A stretch of 64,000 nucleotides of DNA. Source: Sequoia sempervirens (Eukaryota; Streptophyta; Pinopsida; Cupressales; Cupressaceae). The first letter of the stretch is position 1. Every line of letters begins with the position of its first letter. The stretch lies in assembly GCA_007258455.2 (NCBI GenBank), contig VDFB02373365.1, positions 217,925,765 to 217,989,764 of the forward strand. The letters run 5' to 3'. The notes beneath the pieces were generated by a model. The model did no database searches, had not been told where the DNA came from, and was given only the letters and a program-made list of their open reading frames with translations. The position numbers and the translations under genes were made by a program. Positions 46,001 to 57,158 of this stretch are shown here, piece after piece.

Positions 46001-46680
46001 ATGAAATGCAGAGACCAGTTCCTTATTGGGTATGTGGAGTCAAATGAAATAGAAGTGGGCAACTTATTCTGGCAGAAAATAAAATTGCTGGTATATGTTT
46101 TGTTTACAACTTGTATAAACATGCAGGATTATGACTACTAAGGTCTACTTTAATAATCCAGATGAATCTCCCTGATTACTGTGATCAGCCAAAAGGATTT
46201 AATCTCTCCTTGAGAGAACCAGTTAATTAACCACATAGATACAACAAATGTGCATTGATAAACTGAAAATAAACTTGTTACATTAATTTAAACAACCAGA
46301 AAGAATCAACTTGGAGACAGCTTAGCAATACTTTTCAATAAACTCAATAGACAATTGACACCAGAAATAAACTACCACACCAGCTGAATTTCATCGAAAT
46401 CGCCATTTGAAAACATCAACATAGTCTCTGGAATGAGGACTTTATTCTATAGTGTCCATTCCTAATCTACTGTATCTATTCTAAGATCTCCCTAGAATCT
46501 GATTTGAAATCTCTTTTTTCAATTACAATTGGGAGTGCATATTTATACACCAGCATCAAGAAACATATCGCTTCAAATTCATGTCGGCCAACCATAGTAT
46601 TCGGGAAATTTTCATGTTAGCCTGCAATGGTATTTTAAGAATTTACATGTCGGCCACAACATTTGAACTTTATTAATCAT
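46001..46680 (-). repeat. LTR-like R-U5/U3 segment
   Basis: A TATA box at 46,537-46,548 (minus GTGTATAAATATGC) is followed downstream, to the left, by a C/T-rich leader. To its right are ATGTCGGCC words like those in the LTR at 3,616-4,708. The arrangement is that of an LTR on the minus strand; its ends are not found. Confidence 0.45.
46537..46548 (-). promoter_or_regulatory. TATA box
   Basis: Minus-strand TATAAATA in GTGTATAAATATGC, in an LTR-like setting. Confidence 0.4.
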
Positions 46681-47860
46681 CAGTGAACCAGTTGCCAAGA
46701 CAATCCAGCAGTATGTCGAAGGAAATTGTATCGTCAATCATTAGTCATCCCGTGTTCCTCTGTTCTTATTTCGCCATGACCAATTCCGTCGGGAAAAAAC
46801 ATATTGATCACATTATGTTTCCTCGAGAAGTATTCCTTCGTTTAACCTGTATCGCCATAACATTCTGTTTGCTGTGCCGAGGTCAAGAAGTATCCTTATG
46901 TCCCCTTGCGTTTCACTGTAACTCTGTGATATCGGGGAGACATCATGTAGACAAGTCTCTATTTTGCTTAGAGGGGCTCCCCAATACACTTTTCAATCAC
47001 TGAGACACAAGGAAACCTCTTGCCGAGATACACGTTTCATTTTATTCACTATTGTTGTGACCAGAAGATATCGGAGAGACCTCACATAGATTAAATTTGC
47101 TTCACCGAAAGTCCCAAAGTCACACTAGTTCACCAAGACAACACAAATCTTATGCTGACATAGTCCATATGTATTCCATCAGCGAGACCGAAGGTCACTC
47201 GCCGAGACCTCTTACCAATAAGCCTCCTCCATTTCCAGTTGGCAAGACAATTCACACTCACCAAGACCACATACCGATATCGCTTAGTCTGTCCGAGACA
47301 ACCCCACATGCATTAGTCGGTGAGACACATTGAACTTGCTATGACATTACTCCGAAGACTCATTGTCAGGCCGAAACAAGTCAGGCACACACGGTCAACA
47401 AGACATGAAATCTTTCGCTATGACCTTTCATCGAAACCTGTAACTCATACCGAAGATAATCTTTAATGTGCTTGTCGGTGAGACCACAAGAGTTCGCTAT
47501 GACCATATATCGATGCCACAACTCCTGCCAAAATAACCTTTTGCACGAGTTGGTGAGACACCATGGAGTCATTATGACATTTCACCAAAGTAGGAACCTT
47601 TGCCGATAAGACATTTAGTACGTCAATTGGTGAGACAAAAAATCCTCGGTGAGACCACATACTGAATACAACACGCCAATATGAATTCACCCTAGTCGCC
47701 AAAACAAAGAAACTGTCATGTCGATAATAGCTAGTGAGTAAACTCCAATTGCCGTGACACAAAAATGTCTTGTCGATAGGCAACACAGACATTTACAAGC
47801 AGAAAAATGGATCGGGGAGACCTCGATATTGTCACGTCGATACAGACCATGATGTGAATT
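46681..47860. repeat. Degenerate tandem array, unit about 75-80 bp
   Basis: Units beginning GTCGGTGAGACA are best seen at about 47,313, 47,391, 47,474, 47,550 and 47,628. Each carries CGCTATGACA about 25 bases in and a CCGAAG/TGCCGA word near its end. Earlier text back to 46,681 has the same words in weaker form. No frame is conserved across units, so the many small ORFs here are incidental. Confidence 0.65.
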
Positions 47861-49395
47861 ATGCAAGACTCGATGGAACAATGAGACCATATGGCAAGAA
47901 ATGGGAAAAATGCAATGAAGACAGACCTATGCTCATATGATGAAGACTTATATGGAAACTCAGGGGGATGAAAACTTGTGAAATTATCCAGAATTTTATA
48001 GTTCCAACACAAACCAAGGAAAGCACGCATAACCAAGTTATATTACAAGAATATCCAACAAGCACAATAGATAAAAAAGATCATGATCATTTCCCCATTT
48101 CTTTCTCTCTAAATCCCTTCGCTTGGGACCTCATTGAGAGGTCATCGAAATGAGCACAAAAAGATAAGTCAAAAGACAAAGATAAAGTAAGCAAACAAGC
48201 TAATGTTCTTCAATACCGCTAGCCAAGACTAAACTATGATGATGCCTGATGTTGATTTCCATTGTAGGAAGGATGAATCCTAGGACATGATGATATCAGA
48301 TGATTTGATATGGGACTAATTGGATGATAGGCTACTGACACAAAGAGTTGACTAACTTGCTTACTTACTAACCTAGACTTGAGACTTTGACGTTTAAGTT
48401 TTCACTTTTGACCTGCTAGACTTGTTTCCGACTATTTTGCCAAAGGTTGGGGACGACGATTGAATATTGTGAGTGATGCATATTGCAAGTGCAAGTGAGA
48501 TGGGATGGATGGATTTATTCAAATATTTGGATGGTTTTGGAGTTTCCTAAATTGTTTTGAGGCTATTTGTGGTATTTTTGAGATTTTACAAATGTTTTGA
48601 TTTTTCAAAATTTCAAATGTTTTGGGGTTTTCTAAGTTTTTTACCAAGACCTAACCTAAAGACCTATCCTAGGGGCCTCAGGGGCTGATCAATAGATTAG
48701 CATTGCCTACGTTATACACGTAGAGACCACGTAGTTTGACTGACATAGACTTGATTGTTGATGAGATATGAACAGATGGATTGCTAGCTTATTATGACGA
48801 ACTCTTAAAGGACTGATCTAAGTGTCTTGAGGGATGATCATAGATCAACCTTGCCTACATTCAAAGCTCAGAGATGACGTAGTTCAACAAGACGACTCTA
48901 TTTTTGACTTTTTTTTGGATTTTGATATGATTTGAATGTTTTTGTATTTTATGATTTTGGGATTTCAAGAACACACACGAATCCAATTTGATGAGAACAT
49001 GCCCCCAACATGATGCCATAGACTACTCCGAGAGAGGAAGGACAAACTAACCTTAAGAATGGGCTGAGTAGTACTAGGAGGGATCATGACACAAACACAG
49101 GACCAAGCTATGATACGAATGTCGAACAGATGATGGATGGGGATATGGAATGTGATGGATGATGAAAGCATGATGGATAGATGATGCAGAACAAGCCATG
49201 AAGATCCTAGTGGATGAGAAGTGCTTATTTACATAAGGCGCCTATTTTCCAGGTTTTCACCAAGGCACTTGCCCAAAGCACCACTCAAGTGGCTTTCACT
49301 AGAGGACAATTTTTCTCTTTATTGTTTTTTTAATCCTTTTTCTAATTTTTTTTGGATTTTTTTCTTTTTTTTTTTGTTGTTACCATGATGCCTGT
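47861..49395 (-). other. Region left of the E5 integrase; likely 3' UTR/LTR, no gene seen
   Basis: There is no coding domain. Two similar passages near 48,650-48,730 and 48,810-48,890 both read GACTGATC/GGCTGATC then TAGATTA...CATTGCCTAC/CTTGCCTAC and a GTAGTT word, an internal repeat of about 160 bases. A T-rich run is at 49,320-49,375. The E5 3' LTR should lie here, but I cannot mark its ends. Confidence 0.4.
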
Positions 49396-50934
49396 TTACC
49401 ATGTTTTCATTAAGGTAACCATTTTTTCAAGAGATTTTCTAATTTTTTTATATTTTTTGGTTCTATACCTTGGAAGATTTAGGCATAAAACTTTTTGAGA
49501 TGGGATTTGTTGATTGGGCTTCTGCAGAGGCTCACCTTCTAGTGTTGATAATTGATATGCCCCTGACTTGTAGCTTGTTGTGATGATGAATGGTTCCAAC
49601 CAGTTGGGTTCAAATTTTCCTTTTTCATCTGGGTTTGGGACATTCTTCTAGTTCTCCTTTAGCACAAGTTCTCCAACCTAAAATGTCTGAATCTTAATCT
49701 TCTTGTTATAGTTTTGTTTGAGTCGGTTCTAATATACTTATAGGTTGTTCAATTCCTCCATTTGTCGTTCATCTAGTAGTTCTAGCTCATTCAGTCTTGA
49801 TACTCGGTATTCCTCATCTATGATGAGATTTTGTAGTGATATTCTTAGTGATAGGAGCTCAATCTTGATGGGTAATATGGCTTCTGATTTGTAGACAAGG
49901 GAGAAGGGGGTGGCACCAGTGGGTGTGCAGATACTAGTTCAATAGGCCCAGAGGGTGGGGTTTAGCTGCAGATGCTAGTCACAACCTGTGTCATTGACTA
50001 TCTTTTTGAGGATTTTTAGAATGGTTTTATTGGTGGCTTCTGCTTGGATGTTGCCTTGGGGATAATACGAAGTGGAAAAGCGATGTTGGATTTTGAATTT
50101 GTTGTATAGGTCATGAACATCCTAATTTTTGAATGATGTCTCATTATATGAGATAATGGCTTGTGGGACAACATAGCGGCATATTAAGTAGTTCAAGATG
50201 AACTTTGATATCTGGTTTCTAGTAATGTATGTCATTGGTATGGCTTCCACCCACTTTGTGAAGTACTCAGTGGTAGTAATGATAAACTTGTGGCCACTAG
50301 ATGAGGTGGGGGTGATTTTTTGAACGAGATCAAGCCCCCACAGAAAAAAAGGCCATGGTGTGATGATGGGATGAAGCTCTTGAGTTGGTGCATGGATGAG
50401 GTCCCCATGATCTTGACATTGTAGACATCTTTTGACATAGTTGTTTGCTCTATTTTCCATAGTAGGCCAATAATACCCCATCCTTAGCAATTTCTTGGCT
50501 AAGGTCATACTGCTTGAGTGTGAACCACATATGCCATTATGCACCTTGGTTAAGGTAGCCAGTGCCTCCTCAACATTTAAGCAACGTAATAGGGTTCCTT
50601 CTATCCTCTTACGGTAAAGAGTTTCTCCTAGGATGACAAACCAGGATTCTTTCTTGACAAAGGTTTTCTTAAGGTTTGAGGTTATGTCGGATGGGAGGAG
50701 TCCTATTCTTAGATAAGTGTATATGTCATGGTACCATGGATCACTGGGACCAATGATTTCACACACAAATTCTAACTTTGGTACCTCAAATACAGGAATG
50801 AGAAGTTGCTCTACCAACAATTCATGCTTTGGGACATTGTGAGGGATATCTAATAGGGATCCAATTGTCGCCATGGTGTTTTTCGCTTTGTTGTTTGCTC
50901 TAGGTATCTGCTCAAATGTGATCTCAATAAAGGA
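49396..50934 (-). pseudogene. Tat-type integrase, element E5
   Basis: The zinc-binding HHCC motif is complete: VHNGICGSH, then RMGYYWPTM, then CLQC (50,415-50,545). The core keeps its first Asp (WGLDLVQKI, near 50,330). In IISYNETSFKN (about 50,125-50,155) Tyr stands where the family has the second catalytic Asp. After a stop, YYPQGNIQAEATNKTILKIL (50,010-50,070) keeps the Glu. The C-terminal part FEPNWLEPFIITTSYKSGAY (49,540-49,600) is followed by the end of the frame at 49,396. All of it is in the same frame as the RT, broken only by stops. It would insert the cDNA into the genome. Confidence 0.9.
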
Positions 50935-51291
50935 TTACTTAAGACTTTCCACCAATTTCTTGTATGGAGTTAGCATGTCATCTTTAGTTTGATATTCATC
51001 ATTCACTTGATTGATTATTAGTTGCGAGTCCCCATAAAATTTGAGAGTCATGATATTCCACTGCACTGCTATTCTAAGTCCTATGGTTAGAGCCTCATAT
51101 TCTGTGATATTGTTTGTGTAGGGAAATACCAACTTGTAGGACCTTGGTATTTAGTCTCCTTGTGGAGTGATGAAAAGACCCTGGCTCCCAATCCATGTTG
51201 TGTAGGAGCCATCAAAGTACAACTTCTAGTGGTTTTCTATGCTCAAGTTGAAAATGGATTCATCAGGGAACTCTGAAATTAACGGATTCTC
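50935..51291 (-). pseudogene. Second RNase H (aRNH), element E5
   Basis: KLYFDGSYTTWIGSQG (about 51,185-51,230), then VFPYTNNITEYEALTIGLRI, then LKFYGDSQLIINQVNDEY (50,990-51,045). The Asp, Glu and Asp residues of the RNase H site are present. A second RNase H between RT-RNase H and integrase is the mark of the Tat lineage of Ty3 elements. Two stops interrupt it. Confidence 0.85.
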
Positions 51292-51867
51292 TTAGTACAT
51301 TGACGCTTCTGCCAATTGGTTTGCAATTGCTTGCCCTTTGATGGCCTTACGTTCCACATACTCGATGTCATATTTTGATAGGATCATGACCCATTTGGCC
51401 ATCCTTCCTATGAGCACTGCCTTGGAAAGTAGGTACTTGAGTGGGTTGATCTTGGCAATGAGCTTGATTTTGTGTGTTAGCATGTAGTGTCTAAAATTAT
51501 GTGAGGAAAACACCATTGCTAGACAATCTTTTTCAATGAAGAAGTAATTTAACTCATGCCCTACCATGGTTTGGCTGATGTAGTAGATGACGCTCTCTGT
51601 CTCGTTTTCATCATGTTGAGCTAGGAGAGCATCGAGAGCTGCTATTGTTGCTGATATGTATAGAATTAAAGGTTTTCTTGGGATTGGTGGCATAAGCATT
51701 GGAGATGTGATCAAATATTCTTTGATTTTGTTAAAGGCTTGATCACACTTTTCATCCCACTTGTATGCTACCCCCTCATGGAGTAGGTGAGAGTATGGGA
51801 TTGACTTGTTTGCTAGTTGAGCTATGAACCGGTGGATGGACTAGAGCCTGCCTTGTAAACCTCTCAA
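51292..51867 (-). pseudogene. RT-linked RNase H, element E5
   Basis: After the connection NKIKEYLITSPMLMPPIPRK comes LILYISATIAALDALLAQ, where a catalytic Asp would be expected in the first motif and is not seen. This is common in Tat elements, where the aRNH may take over. ELNYFFIEKDCLAMVFSSHN, FRHYMLTHKIKLI and RMAKWVMILSKYDIEYVERK follow. It ends before aRNH at a stop near 51,292. Confidence 0.85.
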
Positions 51868-52775
51868 CTATTTCAATGTCTTAGGTGCCTCCATTTCAAG
51901 GATTTCCTTTACCTTAGCGGGATCTATTCTAATTCCTCTCATAGACACAATGTATCCCAATAGATTCCCTGATTGTACGCCAAAGACACAATTCTTTGGA
52001 TTAAGGTGGACCTTGTATTCCTCTAGTCTGTTGAAGATGGAACTCAATGTTGCTATGTTTTCCCTTCTCTTTCTAGATTTTTCCAATATGTCGTTGACAT
52101 AATCTTCCACAGTCTTATGGATCATGTCATGAAATATTAAGGTCATGGCCCTCTGATATGTTGCTCCGATGTTCTTTAGGCCAAACAACATCATGTTCCA
52201 GTAGTATGTCCTCCATGGACAAGTAAAAGTTGTTTTGTGTTGATTCTCCTTGGCTATCATGATTTGGTTATACCTAGAGAATCCATCCATCAATGAAAAC
52301 ATGTCATGTCTTGTGGTCATATCTACAATAATATCAATGTTTGGAAGTGGGAAGTTGTCTTTGGGACATGCCTTGTTCAAGTCTCTAAAATCTGTGCATA
52401 TAGGGATGCCCCCATCAGGCTTTGAAATGGGAACTGGATTTGATACCCATTCTAGATAGTTGATTGGTCGTATGAACCCTGCATCAAGTAGCTTCTTCAA
52501 TTCCATTTTGACTAACAATGCTATCTGGGGATGCATTTTTTTGATTTTTTATCTAACAAGATTTGCTTCTAGGTAAACTGCTAGATGGTGGACCACAGTC
52601 TCCAGATCAAGTTTAGGCATGTCAGCATAGCTCCATGAAAAGTTGACCTTTCTCTCCCTTAAGAAGGAAACTAGAAACTCTTGTTCTTATGACATCAATG
52701 ATTCAACATAAAAGGTGATATGTGGAGTTTCCTTTGTTCCCAAGTTGACTAGGTTGCACTTCTCGGCTAGAACTG
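51868..52775 (-). pseudogene. Tat-type reverse transcriptase, element E5
   Basis: Open for 223 codons from 52,536: LLDAGFIRPINYLEWVSNPV, KPDGGIPICTDFRDLNKACP, FSLMDGFSRYNQI (first catalytic Asp present) and TFTCPWRTYYWNMMLFGLKN. The active-site box reads YVNDI (52,087-52,101), where the family has Tyr-x-Asp-Asp. The first Asp is Asn (codon 52,093-52,095), which should abolish polymerase activity. LLGYIVSMRGIRIDPAKV closes the domain. The 240 bases to the right (52,537-52,775) hold the degenerate N-terminal extension. Confidence 0.92.
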
Positions 52776-53996
52776 CTAACTTTTCCTAATGTAGAGCGTT
52801 GAGGGGGAGATTGAATCCTTCATCCTCAGGCACCTTAGAGAGGTTTTCACCATTCGATATGTCCTTTTTTTTACTATTTTAGGGTCAGAAAGTGCCACAG
52901 TGTGGTTTTCACTCAAAGACCTTGAGATTATTCTCAAATTTTTGCTTTTGCAGCTAAAGGATTCAATAGTCTCCCTGTAGTAAGCTTGTGTGTCCAGAAT
53001 GATATCAAATCCATCCTCATGATCTCCACATGGTACCGTGCTCTGTAGTCCCATGAATTCCAAGAGTGCTTCATCATTTTTGAAAGTGTCTAGAATTGGC
53101 AGTCCTCGTTGGTTGTAATCGATGAGTTGGGGGTAGACTAGGTTGATCTCATGGTTTTTACTAGTTGACTCAAATGACACGGTACTAATCATGAGGAGAT
53201 AGGAATTCTCGAAAAGAATAGGTAAGTCAGTTATGGCATCTTCCTCATCACTACTACTGCAAACATTAGTTATGTCAAATGTGAAATTATCTAAGGGTAG
53301 GCTAGTGGATATGGGCAATTGAAGGGCGTCTGTCATTTGCTAAGGAGTTTTGACCTTCTTAACCAAGGGATTTCGTCCATGTATGGCTATACTTAGAGGG
53401 GTACATCTGAGGCCAATATTTATCATTCACATCTCATGAATTATGGGTATTAGAATCCTATTGTGATTTTTTCCAAGCTTTCTATTTCTGTCATAGCCCA
53501 TGGCAAGCATCATTTGTAAGCCTTTACTGCTATCATCCATAGGTAGATCAGTTGCTGGTCTATTGTCTTGGTATGGGAGATGGTATGGGTCCTCTTCTAT
53601 TATTTCTCGACCGAGATCTCCCCAAATTTTGAAGCTAGAGGATCCTGCTGTGAAGGTTTGGGATGAAGAAGCATCATTTGATTGTAGTCGTCCTCGTGAC
53701 CTGGGAGATTGTGGTAACTCTCCTACCAGAAAAGTATTTTTTGGAATTGTATAGTGTCCACACCCATTGTCTTGGATAATGACCTTGATGTCAAATATGG
53801 CAGGGATGGTTAGTGTTTTTGTCGTAGAAGTGGAGGCAAGAGTAGCTAGATCAATGTATGGAGTTGAGGGGCCTTCATCACTATTTGGCACTTGGGGTAT
53901 TTTGTAATATTTTGCTTCTAGGCTCTTGTAGTATAGAAAATGGTTCAGGATCCTTGTGGATAGTGACCTCTTGGCCTTGGTATGTGAACTTGGCAC
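52776..53996 (-). pseudogene. Protease-RT connection with G-patch, element E5
   Basis: At 53,445-53,545 a G-patch-like motif, SKGLQMMLAMGYDRNRKLGK, lies after an acidic Ser-rich part. From 53,336 a second open piece (TFDITNVCSSSDEEDAITDL and QAYYRETIESF) leads to the RT. Both pieces are in a different frame from protease and RT, so two frameshifts flank them. The order protease, G-patch, RT agrees with E2 (12,243-13,334). Confidence 0.75.
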
Positions 53997-54597
53997 ATTG
54001 GTGGAATTTTGATGCTATTGCTTGCATCCCATGGATACATGGACGTCCCAGGAGAATGTTGTAAGGAAAATTGAGGTCAAGGACCTAACAGGTGGTTTCC
54101 ATAATTGTTGGCCCTACTTAAATAGAGAGTTGGATAGTGCCTTGAGACAATATTTCTTGATCATCATAAGCCCTGATTGTGATGCCTTTTCCTTTTTCAA
54201 TGGAATCCTCTAAGATTCCCAAATTCTTTATGAGCTTGAGGGAACAAATGTTTAAACCTGCACCTCCATCCACCAAGACTCTCTTCACTTTGTTCTTATG
54301 CACTAGGACCTCTAGATGGAGTGCACAATTGTGAGATGGTTCAGTGGGAAAGTCTTGATTGGAGAATGTAAGAAGATTTGGGGTAATAATGTTTCTGACC
54401 ATAGCTTGGAATTGTTCAGCATCAAGATCCATGGAGATGGTGGATGAAGTTAATTCTTCTTCAAGGATCTTTTTGTGGGCTGATGATATCTTCAGTAACT
54501 CCATGATGGAGATCTGAGTTGGGGTTATTTTCAACTGATCAAGGACATTATAGCCACTAGGAATGGATCTTGGGTTGGAAGTGGGTGCTCTGAGAGG
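53997..54597 (-). pseudogene. Tat-type protease, element E5
   Basis: VKRVLVDGGAGLNICSLKLI holds the catalytic Asp-Gly-Gly (Asp codon 54,268-54,270). GITIRAYDDQEILSQGTIQL follows; then after two stops FPYNILLGRPCIHGMQAIAS (near 54,050) and KFTYQGQEVTIHKDPEPF, which runs on past the left edge of this entry. The N-terminal linker MELLKISSAHKKILEEEL is the usual Tat gag-protease joint. Confidence 0.88.
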
Positions 54598-57158
54598 CTA
54601 AGATGACCCTGTGATGGTAATTTTTCTTCCTCTTGTGGTGACTCCACAATCAACTTGGGCTCCTTTGATGGTGATAGCAGTGCAATACTCATCTAGGGAT
54701 GCAATGACATGGTCGTATACATGATTGACACTTTTGAATGCACCCTTCCCCTTATCATTGTTATTGTTCCCTTTGTTGTTATGATTGGGCATGGGATTCG
54801 TGTAGATCTTGAGATTTTGATTTCTCGTTGGTTGTTCCACATTTATGATTTTTTTGTTAATGAGGTCTTGAATCAAGGTTTTCAACCTTATAGAACTAGA
54901 AGTGGTGTGTCCCTTGATTTTGTGGAAATCACAAAGGTGATTTTCATTGTACCATGATAGTTTCACTAAGGGTTCTTGATAATTGTCATAGGTAGGGATT
55001 GTGATGAGTTTTTCCATACTAGTCACTTCATGATGGATTCAACTGATTCCCCATGGGAAGTGTACTTCCACTTGGGGGAGTTTTTTTTTCAATAGGGTGG
55101 TCCCCTTTGATCATTCACATTGTTGATTGTTTGATTGTTTGGCTGCTGAGTCACAATGTTAGCTTGATGATTGTTCTAATGGATGTTTTGGGGTTCTTGC
55201 TGAGGTGTTGGTGTGTTTTGTCGAGGAGCACTGATGACAACTTTAGCCTCGACAACACCATCATTGGTAATGTTCCTATTTTTCTCCCATGTGTGAGGTT
55301 TGTCATTATAGCTAGTGGATGGGCAACTATTTTGTTGTTCAGGATATGTGGGTGTCCCTCCTTGTGCAATAAGGGTTTGTTCAATGTTAAGCACCTTGGA
55401 GATTAATTGATCATATGTGGTGATTCCTTGTACCTTAAGATGGAATGCCAAGGTTCCTTCCAGATTAGAGATGATGGTGCAAACTTGTTGTTCTTCTGGC
55501 ATGACCCATTTTCTCCTATTGGCCTTGGATCACCATCGTTGTAGGAAGGAAGCAAATAATTTTTTTTTACCTTGTTTCAGAGTTGATAGTTCCTCTAGAT
55601 TGACATCCATACTAATATTGAATGCATAATTTTTTTATGAATGCGTCTACTATCTCTTGGAACTTTCTGATGCCAGGGGGGAGGTGAGAGAACCACTCCA
55701 TGGTGTGCCTAGCCAAACTTCTAGGAAATAGCTGCATCAAATATGTATCTTCATATGCGACTTCCATGCAATGTACTTGGAATTCCCTGATGTGATCTTT
55801 AGGGTTTCCCATCCCTCAGTATTTATCAAATTTGGGGATCTCAAATCCATTTGGGAACAGTTTCATTACAAGACTCCTATCAAATGGATAGGGACATAAG
55901 TTGCTAGGTGTTTTTGTGGTTTTCCCTGATTGAAGATCAAGCACTTATTGTGAGAGTAACTTGATTTGTGTTGTTATGTCATTTTGCAGATCAGGGTGTG
56001 GGATGAAGGTGTTCTGTGGTGGTTCACTTGTTGGAGGGATGGGTGGATCAGTTGATGTGTTGGTGGATGGTGCTTGCACATTTTGCTGCGCCAAGTATGC
56101 TTGTACTTATTCTTGTATCAACAACGCTTGTTGTTGGTCCTATTTTTGTTGTGATAATAGTGCCTATTGCTGAGCTTGCTATTGTTGTTGCACCAACAAT
56201 TTTTGTTGTTGGGTTGCTTCTTGCTGCTCTTGGTATTGCTTTAGTGCTTGCTAGTATTCTTGTTGCTAGGCTACTTGTTGTTGTGTGAGGTATTGTGCTT
56301 GCACTTGTGCTTGTGCTTGTGCCTGCATTTATTGAGCTTGGTATTGGGCTCAAGCTTGCACTTGTTCCTGAGCTTGGGCTTGTGCTTGTTGGGTAGATTG
56401 TGTAATCTATACAACTTGTGCGGCTTGTGTAGCCTACGTAGCTTGAGCATCTTGTTATTGTTGTAATAGGGCTTGGGATTGAGCAACCTTATGTGCTTTT
56501 TGTGCTTGTTGTGCTTGTTGTGCAACTTGAACTACTTGAGCACCTTCCACTGCTTAAGTGGATTGTGCTGCTTGTTGTGTAGCTAATTATGTTTGCGCTT
56601 GCTGAGTGGCTAGTTGTGTAGTTTGTCAATTTTTGATTTGCTAAAGTTCCTTTTGATAGGCAGCTTGTTGAGAATCTTGTAATGCAATGCTATATTGGCT
56701 TGATGTATTTGTGTTTGGTGGTGGAGGTGGTGGTGATGGCAGAAAATTTGGTATGGTGTTTGTTGCTGTGATGAGAGGCACCATTGTATTGATGATTGGG
56801 ATTGTAGTGGATGGTGTGATTGATATGCTTGGTCCTTGAGCGACCATGTTTTGAGGTATTTTTGGAATGGTTAATGATGTAGTGGTTGCATGTGTTATTG
56901 GATGGTTTCCATCTATTTTTGCAAAATCGATGGCAAGATGGGAGGATTTGGTATGATGCTTTGATTGATGATTGGGCGATTGATTTGAATGAGTGGCAGC
57001 AATGGAGGTAACCCCAAACTAAGAGTTGATGTTCATGTTGGTGGTAAGGGTGGAAGTGGTGGAAAAGTGAGTGGCATACTTCCTTGGGGAAATGATGAAG
57101 ATGTAGGGTCAAAGATGCCCCCTCGTCTGAATAAGTATCCTTCTCCTTGTGAGGACAT
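54598..57158 (-). pseudogene. Tat-type gag with Gln-rich N-terminus, element E5
   Basis: The likely start is the ATG at 57,156-57,158 (MSSQGEGYLFRRGGIFDPTS). A Pro-rich part, a Gln/Ala-rich part (56,000-56,640) and then the capsid domain follow: LVMKLFPNGFEIPKFDKY, NPKDHIREFQVHCMEVAYED, LARHTMEWFSHLPPG, and after a gap TIISNLEGTLAFHLKVQGIT. At 54,880-54,940 CDFHKIKGHTTSSSIRLKTL is a zinc-like motif with the last Cys replaced by Ser. Stops and frameshifts are present throughout, but all parts are in order. Confidence 0.85.
56000..56640 (-). repeat. CAAGCA-type codon repeat encoding Gln/Ala
   Basis: The minus strand is built of CAA GCA, CAA CAA and GTA CAA codons, giving QAQAQAQVQA- and QQQ-type stretches inside gag, with scattered stops. 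On the plus strand the purest part is GCTTGTGCTTGTGCTTGTGC (near 56,300). The plus-strand Leu/Cys-rich frames here are shadows. Confidence 0.75.

Noticed and set aside
46683..48065. Several 60-110-codon frames on both strands
   Set aside because: They lie in a degenerate tandem array and share no frame between repeat units.
55961..56466. Plus-strand Leu/Cys/Val-rich frames that look like membrane proteins
   Set aside because: They are the reverse of the CAA/GCA codon repeat in E5 gag.
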